DNA of 20,096 nucleotides from Candidatus Thalassarchaeaceae archaeon (GCA_013329905.1 DUJH01000021.1:57753-77848), one strand, 5' to 3'. Positions 6,860 through 16,773 are shown, counted from the first letter of the stretch. Notes: generated by a model from the letters alone, not told the origin. Program-made: numbers and translations.

Positions 6860-8413
6860 ATGTCTGGTGTGAACGAGCGTATCGATGACTTGCGTCGTCG
6901 CAAGGCGCAGGCTGAGGCTGGCGGCGGCCAGAAGAGGATCGCTGCTCAGCATGCGCGCGGAAAGATGACCGCGCGCGAAAGAATCGAACAATTGCTCGAC
7001 GAGGATTCCTTTGTTGAGGTCGACGGACTTGTCGAGCACCGATGCAGAGATTTCGATATGGACCGCAATGTGATTCCCGGCGATGGAGTGGTTTGTGGCC
7101 ACGGAACTATCGACGGCCGCACCGTTTACTGCTTCGCCCAAGATTTCACCGTTTACGGCGGTTCGTTGGGCGAAATGCACGGTCTGAAGATCTGCAAGAT
7201 TCTCGACATGGCATTGAAGACTGGCGCTCCAGTAATCGGTCTCAACGATAGCGGTGGAGCCCGAATCCAAGAAGGAGTTGCTAGTCTAGGCTCTTATGCT
7301 GAGATTTTCTTCCGTAATGTACGTGCAAGCGGAGTCATTCCACAAATCTCTGTGATAATGGGCCCTTGCGCTGGTGGAGCGGTCTATTCACCAGCAATAA
7401 CCGACTTCGTTGTAATGGTTGATCAAACTGCTCATATGTTCATCACTGGGCCAGAAGTCATCAAGACGGTGACTAATGAAGACGTCACTTTCGAAGACCT
7501 CGGTGGAGCAGCAACCCACGCAACTCGATCGGGTGTGACTCATTTTACCGCAGAGGATGACGACGATGCTCTCGAATTGGTTCGAGAGCTCTTCGGCATG
7601 CTGCCGCTAAACAATCTCGAGAAGCCTCCTACAAAACCAACCGCAGATCCACACGACCGAGAGTGCGAGGCTCTCGATGACCTGATTCCCGATGATTCCA
7701 CAACTCCTTACGACATCGTCGACGCAATAGAAGCAACCCTCGACGATGGCGCCTTCCTTGAGGTCCAAGCCGACTTCGCTGGAAACATCGTCGTCGGCTT
7801 CGGACGGCTTGGTGGACACACAATAGGTGTCGTCGCCAACCAACCAAAGGTTCTGGCAGGCTGCCTCGACATCGATGCATCTGTGAAGGCAGCCCGATTC
7901 GTCCGCTTCTGCGACGCTTTCAACATACCACTTCTGACTTTCGTCGATGTTCCCGGCTTCCTCCCTGGAGCAAGTCAGGAATGGGGCGGAATTATCCGCC
8001 ACGGGGCAAAACTGCTCTACGCCTACGCCGAAGCCACTGTACCAAAACTCACTGTAATTACTCGAAAAGCGTACGGCGGAGCTTACGATGTGATGAGCAG
8101 TAAACACATTCGGGGCGACTACAACATCGCTTGGCCGACCGCTCAACTCGCAGTTATGGGTGCAGAAGGTGCCGTTCAGATCATCCATCGTCGGAGAATT
8201 GGCGCCTCAGGCGACCCCGAAGGGGAGCGTAAGCGACTGATTGACGATTACCAAGAAACCTTCGCGAATCCATACCGAGCAGCCTCTCTAGGATATCTCG
8301 ATGATGTTATCCAACCCCGTGAAACCAGAGCGAGACTGATCAGGGCTCTGGGTGCCCTCCTCGAGAAGGAAGAGATACGCCCAGCGCGTAAACACGGCAA
8401 TATCCCACTATGA
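6860..8413 (+). CDS. pccB: Propionyl-/acetyl-CoA carboxylase, carboxyltransferase (beta) subunit
   Basis: Transfers the carboxyl group from carboxybiotin to propionyl-CoA (or acetyl-CoA), giving methylmalonyl-CoA (malonyl-CoA). The 517-residue length equals that of the family. ARGKMTARERIEQLLD is near the N-terminus; NDSGGARIQEG starts at residue 129; GPCAGGAVYSPA supplies the first oxyanion-hole glycines; RKAYGGAYDVM (about 403-413) supplies the second. The C-terminus (RKHGNIPL) is typical of PccB. Downstream genes with short gaps encode a small accessory protein and the biotin carrier, so this is a carboxylase operon lacking the biotin carboxylase gene. The divergent mutase subunit and MeaB point to propionyl-CoA as the physiological substrate, but substrate choice cannot be read from sequence alone. 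Confidence 0.96.
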   Translation: MSGVNERIDDLRRRKAQAEAGGGQKRIAAQHARGKMTARERIEQLLDEDSFVEVDGLVEHRCRDFDMDRNVIPGDGVVCGHGTIDGRTVYCFAQDFTVYGGSLGEMHGLKICKILDMALKTGAPVIGLNDSGGARIQEGVASLGSYAEIFFRNVRASGVIPQISVIMGPCAGGAVYSPAITDFVVMVDQTAHMFITGPEVIKTVTNEDVTFEDLGGAATHATRSGVTHFTAEDDDDALELVRELFGMLPLNNLEKPPTKPTADPHDRECEALDDLIPDDSTTPYDIVDAIEATLDDGAFLEVQADFAGNIVVGFGRLGGHTIGVVANQPKVLAGCLDIDASVKAARFVRFCDAFNIPLLTFVDVPGFLPGASQEWGGIIRHGAKLLYAYAEATVPKLTVITRKAYGGAYDVMSSKHIRGDYNIAWPTAQLAVMGAEGAVQIIHRRRIGASGDPEGERKRLIDDYQETFANPYRAASLGYLDDVIQPRETRARLIRALGALLEKEEIRPARKHGNIPL

Positions 8414-8423
8414 GGTTGGATTG

Positions 8424-8615
8424 ATGGCTCGAAAGAAGGATAAACTCCGCGCTGCGGCAATTCTTGCAGTTCTGCTTGAAGAATCAGAAGGGCAAGCCTT
8501 GACTCCGGCCAAGGGCAGAGAAGGGGGAGAGGCTTGGTCGCGCGACCATCGACGTTCGCTGATTGGTCGCAGAAACCTGTTCCGCGCACGCACGCGTAGG
8601 AGCACCCCGAGGTGA
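8424..8615 (+). CDS. Small basic accessory protein of the acyl-CoA carboxylase operon
   Basis: A 63-residue protein beginning MARKKDKLRAAAILAVLLEE, which suggests an amphipathic or membrane-associated helix, followed by a charged linker and an Arg-rich tail (WSRDHRRSLIGRR). The layout, a short hydrophobic Ala/Leu helix, then a linker, then W-x(n)-GR near the end, recalls the small OadG/epsilon-like proteins often found between a carboxyltransferase and a biotin carrier. Such proteins help assemble or anchor the complex; this is a resemblance, not a firm family match. ATG 8424 lies 10 bases after pccB, with TGAGGTTGG ahead, and the stop codon is embedded in the ribosome binding site of the biotin carrier gene. 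Confidence 0.72.
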   Translation: MARKKDKLRAAAILAVLLEESEGQALTPAKGREGGEAWSRDHRRSLIGRRNLFRARTRRSTPR

Positions 8616-8619
8616 TTTC

Positions 8620-9027
8620 ATGCCAAAGCGGAAGGTGAAAGTCGATGGTGAAGAGTTCGAGGTCGAACTCGAGAAGGAAGACGGTGTATGGAACGTCACC
8701 GTCCAGGGCAAACAATTCCAGATAGAAATCGAAGGAGGGGGCGCTGCCGAGCAAGGTGCCAAAAAACGCAAGCGAGGGGGGCGAGGGAAAAGGTCTGGAA
8801 CTATCTCATCAACGATTCCTGGCAAGATTGTTTCAATTGCAATCAGCGAGGGTCAGCAAGTCTCTGAAGGCGATGTTGTGATGATTCTTGAAGCTATGAA
8901 AATGCAAAATGAAATTCACGCGCCACTCTCTGGAACGGTCTCAGCAGTCAACTGCAAACCCGGCGATAGTGTCGAGGCGAATTCGCCTCTTGTGGTCATC
9001 ACACCCGAAGAAGACAAAACTGATTGA
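8620..9027 (+). CDS. Biotin carboxyl carrier protein of acyl-CoA carboxylase
   Basis: Carries carboxybiotin between the biotin carboxylase and the carboxyltransferase. In the 135-residue protein, about residues 1-40 form a small beta-rich region (KVKVDGEEFEVELE). A flexible basic linker (KKRKRGGRGKRSG) follows. The biotinyl domain (about 60-130) has ISSTIPGKIVS and the biotinylation site EAMKM with target Lys94, and ends in SPLVVI. GAGGTGA sits 4 bases before ATG 8620, so longer in-frame starts overlapping the previous gene are unlikely. This N-domain/linker/biotinyl layout is common for stand-alone archaeal carriers; the polybasic linker is less usual than an Ala/Pro-rich one. Confidence 0.95.
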   Translation: MPKRKVKVDGEEFEVELEKEDGVWNVTVQGKQFQIEIEGGGAAEQGAKKRKRGGRGKRSGTISSTIPGKIVSIAISEGQQVSEGDVVMILEAMKMQNEIHAPLSGTVSAVNCKPGDSVEANSPLVVITPEEDKTD

Positions 9028-9040
9028 TTCCTGAGGTGAA

Positions 9041-9274
9041 ATGATGGCGACCTGCGACTACCCCGAATGTGAGGTCGAAGGAGAGAAAATCAGCCGCCTT
9101 TCACCAGAAGGATTTCTCGTCGCGACTGGAAAGAAAGCCTATTCATTCCGTGAGGCGTATCGGCGATTTCACTACTGCACAGAGCATCACGACGAACTGA
9201 TGACGAATGTATGGAATCGTGTTCGTTCTAAGGATGACAAAAAGGACGACCACGTTGCACCGACTGCAATCTGA
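9041..9274 (+). CDS. Small Cys/His protein, possible zinc-binding
   Basis: A 77-residue protein of unknown family. Near the N-terminus is C-x4-C (CDYPEC) and about 35 residues on YCTEHHDEL (C-x2-H-H), enough ligands for one zinc site. The middle (SPEGFLVATGKKAYSFREAY) looks globular and the C-terminus is charged (SKDDKKDDH). The start has two consecutive ATG codons (9041 and 9044) after a strong GAGGTGAA site. It is 13 bases downstream of the biotin carrier gene, so it is probably the last gene of the carboxylase operon, although nothing in it points to biotin metabolism. I do not assign a function. Confidence 0.72.
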   Translation: MMATCDYPECEVEGEKISRLSPEGFLVATGKKAYSFREAYRRFHYCTEHHDELMTNVWNRVRSKDDKKDDHVAPTAI

Positions 9275-9324
9275 GTTTGATTCGCTCGGCATGTTCATGA
9301 GTCTGCTTCGTGAGAGGGGCCTCG

Positions 9325-10551
9325 ATGTCCAATGATTACGTGACCCATCTCGAATGTGCTTACACCGGTGAAGTGTTCGAAAAAGGCAAGGTCCACACAC
9401 TATCCTCAGTGGGCAAACCACTGCTGGTCAGGTACGATCTCTCCCGGATACGGGAGGAGGTAAGTCGGGATTCAATCGCAGGGTCTAGCGAAGCCGGATT
9501 TTGGCGTTATTCGCCGTTATTACCGGTGAGTGATGCGGCGAATCGAGTTTCATTGGGTGAGGTTGTCACTCCAATCGTTTCCTTGAAACGGAGTGTTGAG
9601 CACCTTGGGATATCTGCGGGGAAGGTGCTCGTCAAGGATGAGTCGCGCTTGCCAACTGCTTCGTTCAAAGCGCGGGGATTGTGTCTTGCTGTTTCGATGG
9701 CAAAGGAATTTGGCTTGGAACATCTGGCTATTCCAACGAATGGGAATGCTGGGTCAGCGCTCGCAGCATACGCTGCTCGCGCTGGTATACGAACCACCGT
9801 ACTATGCCCAGATAACACGCCGGTGATCAACACCTCTGAGACTCTTGCTCAGGGTGGCGACACCTATCTTGTGAATGGCTTGATAGGTGATTGCGGGAAA
9901 ATTATCGGTGAAGGAAAAGATGAGCTTGGCTGGTTCGCCGTCTCGACTCTCAAGGAGCCTTATCGCATCGAGGGGAAGAAGACGATGGGACTGGAATTGG
10001 CCGAGCAACTCGGTTGGGAATTACCTGACGTCATCTTCTACCCGACCGGTGGTGGGACTGGATTGATAGGGATGTGGAAGGCTTTCCATGAATTGCTCGA
10101 ACTTGGCTGGATTGATTGTGCGTTACCAAGAATGGTTGCAGTACAATCGACAGGTTGCGCGCCGATAGTCAAGGCTTGGCAGGAAGGAGTTGAACACGCC
10201 GAGTATTGGGAGGGCGCTGAAACTGAGGCGAGTGGGATTCGCGTTCCTGCCGCCATTGGTGATTTTCTGATTCTACGCGCTGTTCGGGAATCTCAGGGCT
10301 TTGCCATCGCTGTTTCTGATGAGGAATTGATGGACGCTCGCGATCGTATCGGTCGCAAGGACGGCTTGCTCCTCTGTCCCGAAGGTGCTGCCACTTTCGC
10401 AGCCTGGGAGCAGGCACTTGAGCAAGGCCTCGTCTCGAAAGATGATAGCGTGGTCCTGTTCAACACGGCGACTGGACTGAAGTATCCAATGCCAGAAGTC
10501 ACCGAGCGCATCGATAAGGATGCTCCATTCGATGCAAGCCTATTCGCATGA
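9325..10551 (+). CDS. thrC: Threonine synthase-like PLP-dependent enzyme
   Basis: A fold-type II PLP enzyme; the family converts O-phosphohomoserine to threonine. The 408-residue protein has the PLP-lysine motif SFKARG (Lys115), the PLP-ring asparagine motif PTNGNAGSA, GKKTMGLELAEQLGW, and the PLP-phosphate glycine loop PTGGGTG. NTATGLKYP near the C-terminus is also typical of ThrC. The N-terminus keeps only one cysteine (ECAYTGEVFEKGKV) of the small metal-binding region seen in many archaeal ThrC proteins. ATG 9325 is preferred because GAGAGGGGC lies just upstream; GTG 9310 would add five residues. A related diaminopropionate lyase or cysteate synthase cannot be excluded from motifs. The gene converges on aIF6 with 7 bases between the stops. 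Confidence 0.82.
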   Translation: MSNDYVTHLECAYTGEVFEKGKVHTLSSVGKPLLVRYDLSRIREEVSRDSIAGSSEAGFWRYSPLLPVSDAANRVSLGEVVTPIVSLKRSVEHLGISAGKVLVKDESRLPTASFKARGLCLAVSMAKEFGLEHLAIPTNGNAGSALAAYAARAGIRTTVLCPDNTPVINTSETLAQGGDTYLVNGLIGDCGKIIGEGKDELGWFAVSTLKEPYRIEGKKTMGLELAEQLGWELPDVIFYPTGGGTGLIGMWKAFHELLELGWIDCALPRMVAVQSTGCAPIVKAWQEGVEHAEYWEGAETEASGIRVPAAIGDFLILRAVRESQGFAIAVSDEELMDARDRIGRKDGLLLCPEGAATFAAWEQALEQGLVSKDDSVVLFNTATGLKYPMPEVTERIDKDAPFDASLFA

Positions 10552-10558
10552 CTAAGAA

Positions 10559-11221
10559 TCAGATGAGTCCTAGTGCGTCTTCGATGCGATTCAACTCAGG
10601 GCCTGTAGATCCTGAACCTACGAGTGCGTGTGAATCGCTTGCGACGCATCCGGCACCGACGTAAGGTGAGCCGAAGCAGACGGTGCCGACCATCACAGGA
10701 ACCTGCATCACCGCTGCGATCTTCTCGGCCTCCTCGGCGGAGATATCTGGATGGGCGAGGATACCGTGATTGTTAGCGACTGTTAGAGAACCCACAGTCT
10801 CCTGACCGGCTATTTTCGAGCGGACCGCGTCGACCTTGAGCACTTCACCAATCATCTCGGCTCCAGGGCCAGGAATGACTGGGCTGACAATAGCGCCGTG
10901 CTCATTGCAACTCAGGAGATTACCAGCGGCGTTAACACCACTCTCAAGCACGACGAGGTCACCGAAGCTACTCAACTCATCAAGATCAGACTCGGTCGCG
11001 ATATCAGCGACTGCGAGCCCTCTCGAATTGCCTCGAACCAATGATCCGAGCAGAGCTGAACCTCCAATAAGACAAGGATACATCTCCATTTCGAAGGCGG
11101 CAGCCAACTCGTCAACTGCCGGTTTATCAAGCGAAGACGGATGGAATAGAACATCGCCAACGACGCTTAGATAGACGCCGACTTGGGCGTGTCCGAGTAT
11201 GTCTCCGGTCGATATTCCCAT
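10559..11221 (-). CDS. tif6: Translation initiation factor 6 (aIF6)
   Basis: Binds the 50S subunit at its 30S-facing surface and prevents premature subunit joining. The 220-residue length equals that of the family, and the pseudo-fivefold repeats are recognisable: RGNSRGLAVADIATESDL, LSCNEHGAIVSP, VGSLTVANNHGILAHP, and the C-terminal hallmark TGPELNRIEDAL. A strong AGGTGATTGA precedes the ATG. In many archaea aIF6 sits with ribosomal protein L31e/L39e genes. Here it directly follows the 5S rRNA gene on the same strand, which places a 50S-binding factor beside the 23S/5S genes. Whether it has its own promoter in the 72-base gap is not clear. Confidence 0.95.
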   Translation of the reverse strand: MGISTGDILGHAQVGVYLSVVGDVLFHPSSLDKPAVDELAAAFEMEMYPCLIGGSALLGSLVRGNSRGLAVADIATESDLDELSSFGDLVVLESGVNAAGNLLSCNEHGAIVSPVIPGPGAEMIGEVLKVDAVRSKIAGQETVGSLTVANNHGILAHPDISAEEAEKIAAVMQVPVMVGTVCFGSPYVGAGCVASDSHALVGSGSTGPELNRIEDALGLI

Positions 11222-11295
11222 TCAATCACCTGCGTCTCTCAATAGGGATGGCTTAGCCAATAGTGAATGAAGTTTGATGCGGGGAGGGTGAAAGA

Positions 11296-11425
11296 GAGTG
11301 GCACAGCGACGCAAGTTCCCGTGGGCTCTCGCACCACAGTACAGAATACGACGCAGGAGGACTTGACTTCCGGGTTCGATATGGGACCGGGTATTACCCC
11401 TCCGCTTTGGCCGTGCACAACTCTC
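11296..11425 (-). rRNA. rrf: 5S ribosomal RNA
   Basis: About 130 bases on the minus strand contain an archaeal 5S core: GGCCAAAGCGGAGGGGTAAT near the 5' end, CCCGGTCCCATATCGAACCC in the beta/gamma-domain region, and GTGCGAGAGCCCACGGGAAC in domain gamma. The ends form helix I, and flanking GAAAGAGAGT and its perfect complement extend it, which looks like the precursor processing stem. Exact mature ends are uncertain by a few bases. It lies about 65 bases after the 23S trailer stem, so the two are probably co-transcribed. Confidence 0.93.
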
Positions 11426-11470
11426 TTTCGAATGTGTTTGGTGATAGAATCGAAATGCCTATTGGACAGA

Positions 11471-11493
11471 GGCCCACAAAAATATGGTGTGGG
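11471..11493 (-). terminator. Hairpin between 23S and 5S rRNA
   Basis: On the minus strand GCCCAC and GTGGGC flank an AT-rich loop containing ATTTTT. It overlaps the outer part of the 23S processing stem, so it may form after that stem is cut. It could be a spacer-processing or attenuating hairpin; since 5S follows immediately, complete termination is unlikely. Confidence 0.3.
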
Positions 11494-11513
11494 CAAGTAG
11501 AAAGATGAATGCT
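11489..11513 (-). repeat. 3' arm of the 23S rRNA processing stem
   Basis: The minus-strand trailer AGCATTCATCTTTCTAC, continuing into TTGCCCAC, is complementary to the leader at 14383-14407: CCCAC pairs GTGGG, TTTCTAC pairs GTAGAAA and AGCA pairs TGCT, with small internal loops between. Archaeal pre-23S RNA is cut from such a stem, usually at a bulge-helix-bulge. A textbook 3-nt/4-bp/3-nt version is not obvious here. Confidence 0.7.
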
Positions 11514-14382
<2,869 letters not shown>

Positions 14383-14407
14383 AGCATTTTTATTTCTACA
14401 TACCCAC
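14383..14407 (-). repeat. 5' arm of the 23S rRNA processing stem
   Basis: The minus-strand leader GTGGGTATGTAGAAATAAAA plus ATGCT is complementary to the trailer arm at 11489-11513. It lies directly before the recognisable 5' end of 23S, and the pairing defines the excised precursor. Confidence 0.7.
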
Positions 14408-14655
14408 TATTTTTACTATTTTTGTGAGGACTGAACACATGTTCAGTCGTCTCCTCTGGTGTCCAGGCATATCGATTCTATCTGGTCTCTCAGAACACTC
14501 CGTCTCCCCGCGGGGCGGAGCGTCCTCGACCACTTCCCCCTGTATGTGCCCATACAAGGGTGCACCAAAAGCAGGCGTGCGACCTACCTTCCGTATATGA
14601 ACTACGCGGGTCGCCCGAGGTGGGTCGAGAACGCAGTATTGAGAGCCGGATTTGG
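14408..14655 (-). promoter_or_regulatory. Leader/promoter region upstream of 23S rRNA with several hairpins
   Basis: No protein gene or tRNA is seen here. The minus strand holds four inverted repeats. GACTGAAC/GTTCAGTC (14429-14448) has an 8-bp stem and 4-base loop. CTCCG...CGGAG (14498-14520) has an inner CCCC/GGGG. A 10-bp stem with a 4-base loop lies at 14537-14560 (CCTTGTATG/CATACAGGG, one wobble). GCGACC/GGTCGC (14579-14584/14609-14614) is the fourth. A TATA-like TTCATATAC on the minus strand at about 14591-14599 could drive the 23S-5S unit with a start near 14567; this is a guess. The stretch next to 23S is very AT-rich. Confidence 0.45.
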
Positions 14656-15162
14656 TTAATCGATAGGAGTATGATGCATATGGTCTATTCCATAGGGCAA
14701 TTCTAGGGATGGATTCCGGCTCTCCACAGGTGCCTTTTCTCCGGAATCCTGTACGTTTTCCGATGGTGCGTCATCTAGGCCGAAGAGTAACAGTCTAGAA
14801 TTAGGTTCGATCAAGGAGTCTTCCTCCGCTTCGGTTTCCAGAAATGCGGCGCTAGAGGCATCTGGGGCGTCCTCGATTCCGAAGAGTAGGTTGGGACGCG
14901 AAGGGGAGTTGTCAGCCTCCTGGACGCTCTGAGGGGATGATTCTGGGGCGTCCTCGATTCCGAAGGGTAGATGATTCAACTCTTCACTCGGTGTATCCTC
15001 TCCGAGTCCGAATGGAATACCCACTTCTGGAGTCGCAGTGGGAGACAACTCTGGTCGTCCGTCATCCTGAACAGCGCTACCGCATAGTGGACAGTTTCCC
15101 GCCGTGCTGAGCACCATGTGGCACACCGGACAAGCAAGCATGCCCCTTGCCCTAGTCATCAT
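14656..15162 (-). CDS. Zinc-ribbon protein with five short FG-type repeats
   Basis: A 168-residue, very acidic protein of unrecognised family. Residues 11-27 form a zinc ribbon: CPVC, then CPLC ten residues later. The rest looks disordered (Ser, Pro, Glu, Asp) and carries five copies of a motif close to (L/I)(P/L)(F/Y)G(I/L)(E/D)DAP: IPFGLGEDTP at 49, LPFGIEDAP at 65, LLFGIEDAP at 92, LLFGLDDAP at 125 and LPYGID at 155. Two repeats are encoded by the same 24 bases (14861-14884 and 14942-14965), suggesting recent duplication. The ATG at 15162 is followed by a second ATG; no ribosome binding site is clear. It lies between an ion transporter and the 23S leader. A scaffold whose repeats dock a partner is a reasonable inference; the partner is unknown. 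Confidence 0.8.
   Translation of the reverse strand: MMTRARGMLACPVCHMVLSTAGNCPLCGSAVQDDGRPELSPTATPEVGIPFGLGEDTPSEELNHLPFGIEDAPESSPQSVQEADNSPSRPNLLFGIEDAPDASSAAFLETEAEEDSLIEPNSRLLLFGLDDAPSENVQDSGEKAPVESRNPSLELPYGIDHMHHTPID
14861..14965 (-). repeat. Two identical 24-bp direct repeats inside the zinc-ribbon gene
   Basis: The same 24 bases occur at 14861-14884 and 14942-14965, starting TCTGGGGCGTCCTCGATTCC on the plus strand, 81 bases (27 codons) apart and in the same reading frame. They encode the IEDAP-type repeats. The next base differs (A against G), and a third, diverged copy lies near 14765-14790. Confidence 0.85.
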
Positions 15163-15188
15163 CGCTTGATGCTGTCGCAGCCATGTAC

Positions 15189-15235
15189 AGCCAGCCGTTA
15201 GTTAGGCTGGCTCACCACCCACTGTGTCGTGGGTG
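15189..15235 (-). terminator. Two tandem hairpins after the ion transporter gene
   Basis: AGCCAGCC and GGCTGGCT (15189-15212) form an 8-bp stem with an 8-base loop. Just beside it CACCCAC and GTGGGTG (15216-15235) form a 7-bp stem with a 6-base loop. They lie about 45 bases past the transporter stop and 27 bases ahead of the zinc-ribbon start. That fits a terminator or a processed 3' end for the transporter mRNA, or a 5' leader structure of the next gene. Confidence 0.4.
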
Positions 15236-15280
15236 AATCACGTGGTGCATTCAACGGTCAGAGCGAATGATTGAACTCAT

Positions 15281-16699
15281 TTAGGAGGAATACAAAGTTC
15301 CGTGGAATATAATCATGAAAATCGTCGCCACGATACAAGTGAGGAACATAACAGGTAATCCAGCTCGTATCCATTCCTTGGTGGTGATTGGATATGGGCC
15401 GCGCTCGCTGATAGCCACAGCCATCACATTCGCACTAGATCCGATAGGAGTTGCATTACCACCGAAACCAGCACCCATCGCGAGTGCCCAGAAGAGTGGA
15501 GCAGCGGAAATTGGATTTCCGGTGGCCTCGCTCGCCTCAGTGATGCTAACGATGACCGGTATCATCGCCGCAGTGAATGGTATGTTGTCAATCAGAGCGC
15601 TAGCGAAAGCCGACACCCAGATGATGGCGACGGCGAGAAGAACCTCGTCGGAGCCGAAGTTTTCGAAAATCCAATTCGCCAATTTTTCAAGATAGCCCAC
15701 ATCACCGACTGCGCCGACCAATAGGAATAGGCCGGCGAAGAACAACAATGCTTGCCATTCGACCTTGTCGACGACGTCGTTGATGAAACCCTCGCGCAAT
15801 GCCTCTTCATGTGGGCGTGCTGCAATCAGAGCAAATCCAGCACCACCCATAGCGATGGCATGAATCTCGACATCTAGGTGCAGGAACTCCTTGGCGGAGA
15901 ACATCACAACGGTTAGACCGAGTATAACCAAAGTCGAGGTCATCAGCCTCTTGTCTGAGATTGCGTCCCACTCGTCCTCTTCCATTAGCAGGTCAACGTG
16001 TGGTGGCTTCTGTGAGGACCATTCTCGGTAATACCATCGGAAGTAACTCAAGGTAATAACCCAAGCGAGAAGGGTCATTATGCCAAGGCGGAATAGAAAG
16101 CCATTGAAGCCGAACGAGTCGGCAATCTCAGGCATTCCATGAGCCTGTGCGGCAATCATCACATTTGGCGGATCACCGACCATCGAAGCCACTCCACCAG
16201 TATCGGAGAGAATGGCTTCGGCCAGAAGTGGAGGTACTGGATTAATCTCCAACTTATTGCAGATTCTCAAGGTTACGGGTGCGATAATAATAATCGCAGT
16301 GACGTTGTCTATAACCAATGAGATCAGCGTTGTGAAAGTACCTAGAAGCACGATGAGTTTCCAAGGATCTCCGCCACTCATCTTTGAGGCCTTGATAGCA
16401 ACATATTCGAAGAAACCACAGAGTTCGAGAATTGATGCAAAGATCATCATACCAAGCAGTAGCCCGATTACCTCGAACTCTATCCAACCAAGCATCGTGT
16501 GTTCTAGAGTGTATGTTTTGGTCAACTCACCAGCGCTATCGAAGACCTCGTGGAGGTGAAATACGCCGGTCGCATGACCGTAAAGAAGCATCAGAACGGA
16601 ACCAAACCAGGCAGCGATTGTACGATGCACTACCTCAGACAAAATCAAGGCAAAAGAGAGAACGAAGATCGCGAGAACGACCTGGGCATCGGTAATCAT
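15281..16699 (-). CDS. ArsB/NhaD (P-protein) type ion transporter
   Basis: A polytopic permease of the ion-transporter superfamily (ArsB, NhaD, P-protein/SLC13-like) with roughly 11-12 helices in about 472 residues. The two inverted halves are visible as paired motifs: LVIDNVTAIIIIAP followed by GDPPNVMIA in the first half, and ALIDNIPFTAAMIP followed by NATPIGSSANVMA in the second. The substrate could be sodium/proton exchange, arsenite or a carboxylate; the GDPPN and DN motifs fit NhaD and P-protein best. ATG 16699 is preferred because AAGGTCGGCGAG precedes it and a TATA-like TTATTTA lies about 27 bases upstream, the spacing expected for a leaderless mRNA; GTG 16735 would add 12 residues. 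No arsenic genes are nearby, so arsenite export is not supported by context. Confidence 0.9.
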   Translation of the reverse strand: MITDAQVVLAIFVLSFALILSEVVHRTIAAWFGSVLMLLYGHATGVFHLHEVFDSAGELTKTYTLEHTMLGWIEFEVIGLLLGMMIFASILELCGFFEYVAIKASKMSGGDPWKLIVLLGTFTTLISLVIDNVTAIIIIAPVTLRICNKLEINPVPPLLAEAILSDTGGVASMVGDPPNVMIAAQAHGMPEIADSFGFNGFLFRLGIMTLLAWVITLSYFRWYYREWSSQKPPHVDLLMEEDEWDAISDKRLMTSTLVILGLTVVMFSAKEFLHLDVEIHAIAMGGAGFALIAARPHEEALREGFINDVVDKVEWQALLFFAGLFLLVGAVGDVGYLEKLANWIFENFGSDEVLLAVAIIWVSAFASALIDNIPFTAAMIPVIVSITEASEATGNPISAAPLFWALAMGAGFGGNATPIGSSANVMAVAISERGPYPITTKEWIRAGLPVMFLTCIVATIFMIIFHGTLYSS

Positions 16700-16742
16700 T
16701 GACTCGCCGACCTTTGAGGTGTCTAAATAACTCACTATCAGA

Positions 16743-16773
16743 GAGGTCCGAAATTCACCGATGATTAGACCTC
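16743..16773 (-). terminator. Hairpin just after the CRM-protein gene
   Basis: GAGGTC and GACCTC form a 6-bp stem around a 19-base loop, overlapping the last bases of the stop codon at 16772. It separates the CRM-protein/RNase P/adenylate kinase group from the transporter gene and may end that transcript; there is no T-run, so support is weak. Confidence 0.25.

Noticed and set aside
6776..7270. A 164-codon minus-strand frame overlapping the start of pccB
   Set aside because: It is antisense to strongly conserved carboxyltransferase motifs and has no recognisable domain.
7607..8188. A 193-codon minus-strand frame inside pccB
   Set aside because: It mirrors the codon pattern of pccB; the plus-strand protein is full-length and conserved across this stretch.
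14408..14655. A possible tRNA between the 23S gene and the zinc-ribbon gene
   Set aside because: No T-arm consensus or cloverleaf could be found on either strand; the inverted repeats do not have tRNA spacing.
14861..14965. A CRISPR-like direct repeat pair
   Set aside because: There are only two exact copies, within one reading frame and encoding the same peptide motif; no regular spacers or cas genes are present.
15281..16699. Arsenite efflux pump assignment
   Set aside because: The motifs are shared by the whole ion-transporter superfamily, and no arsenic regulator, ATPase or reductase gene is nearby.
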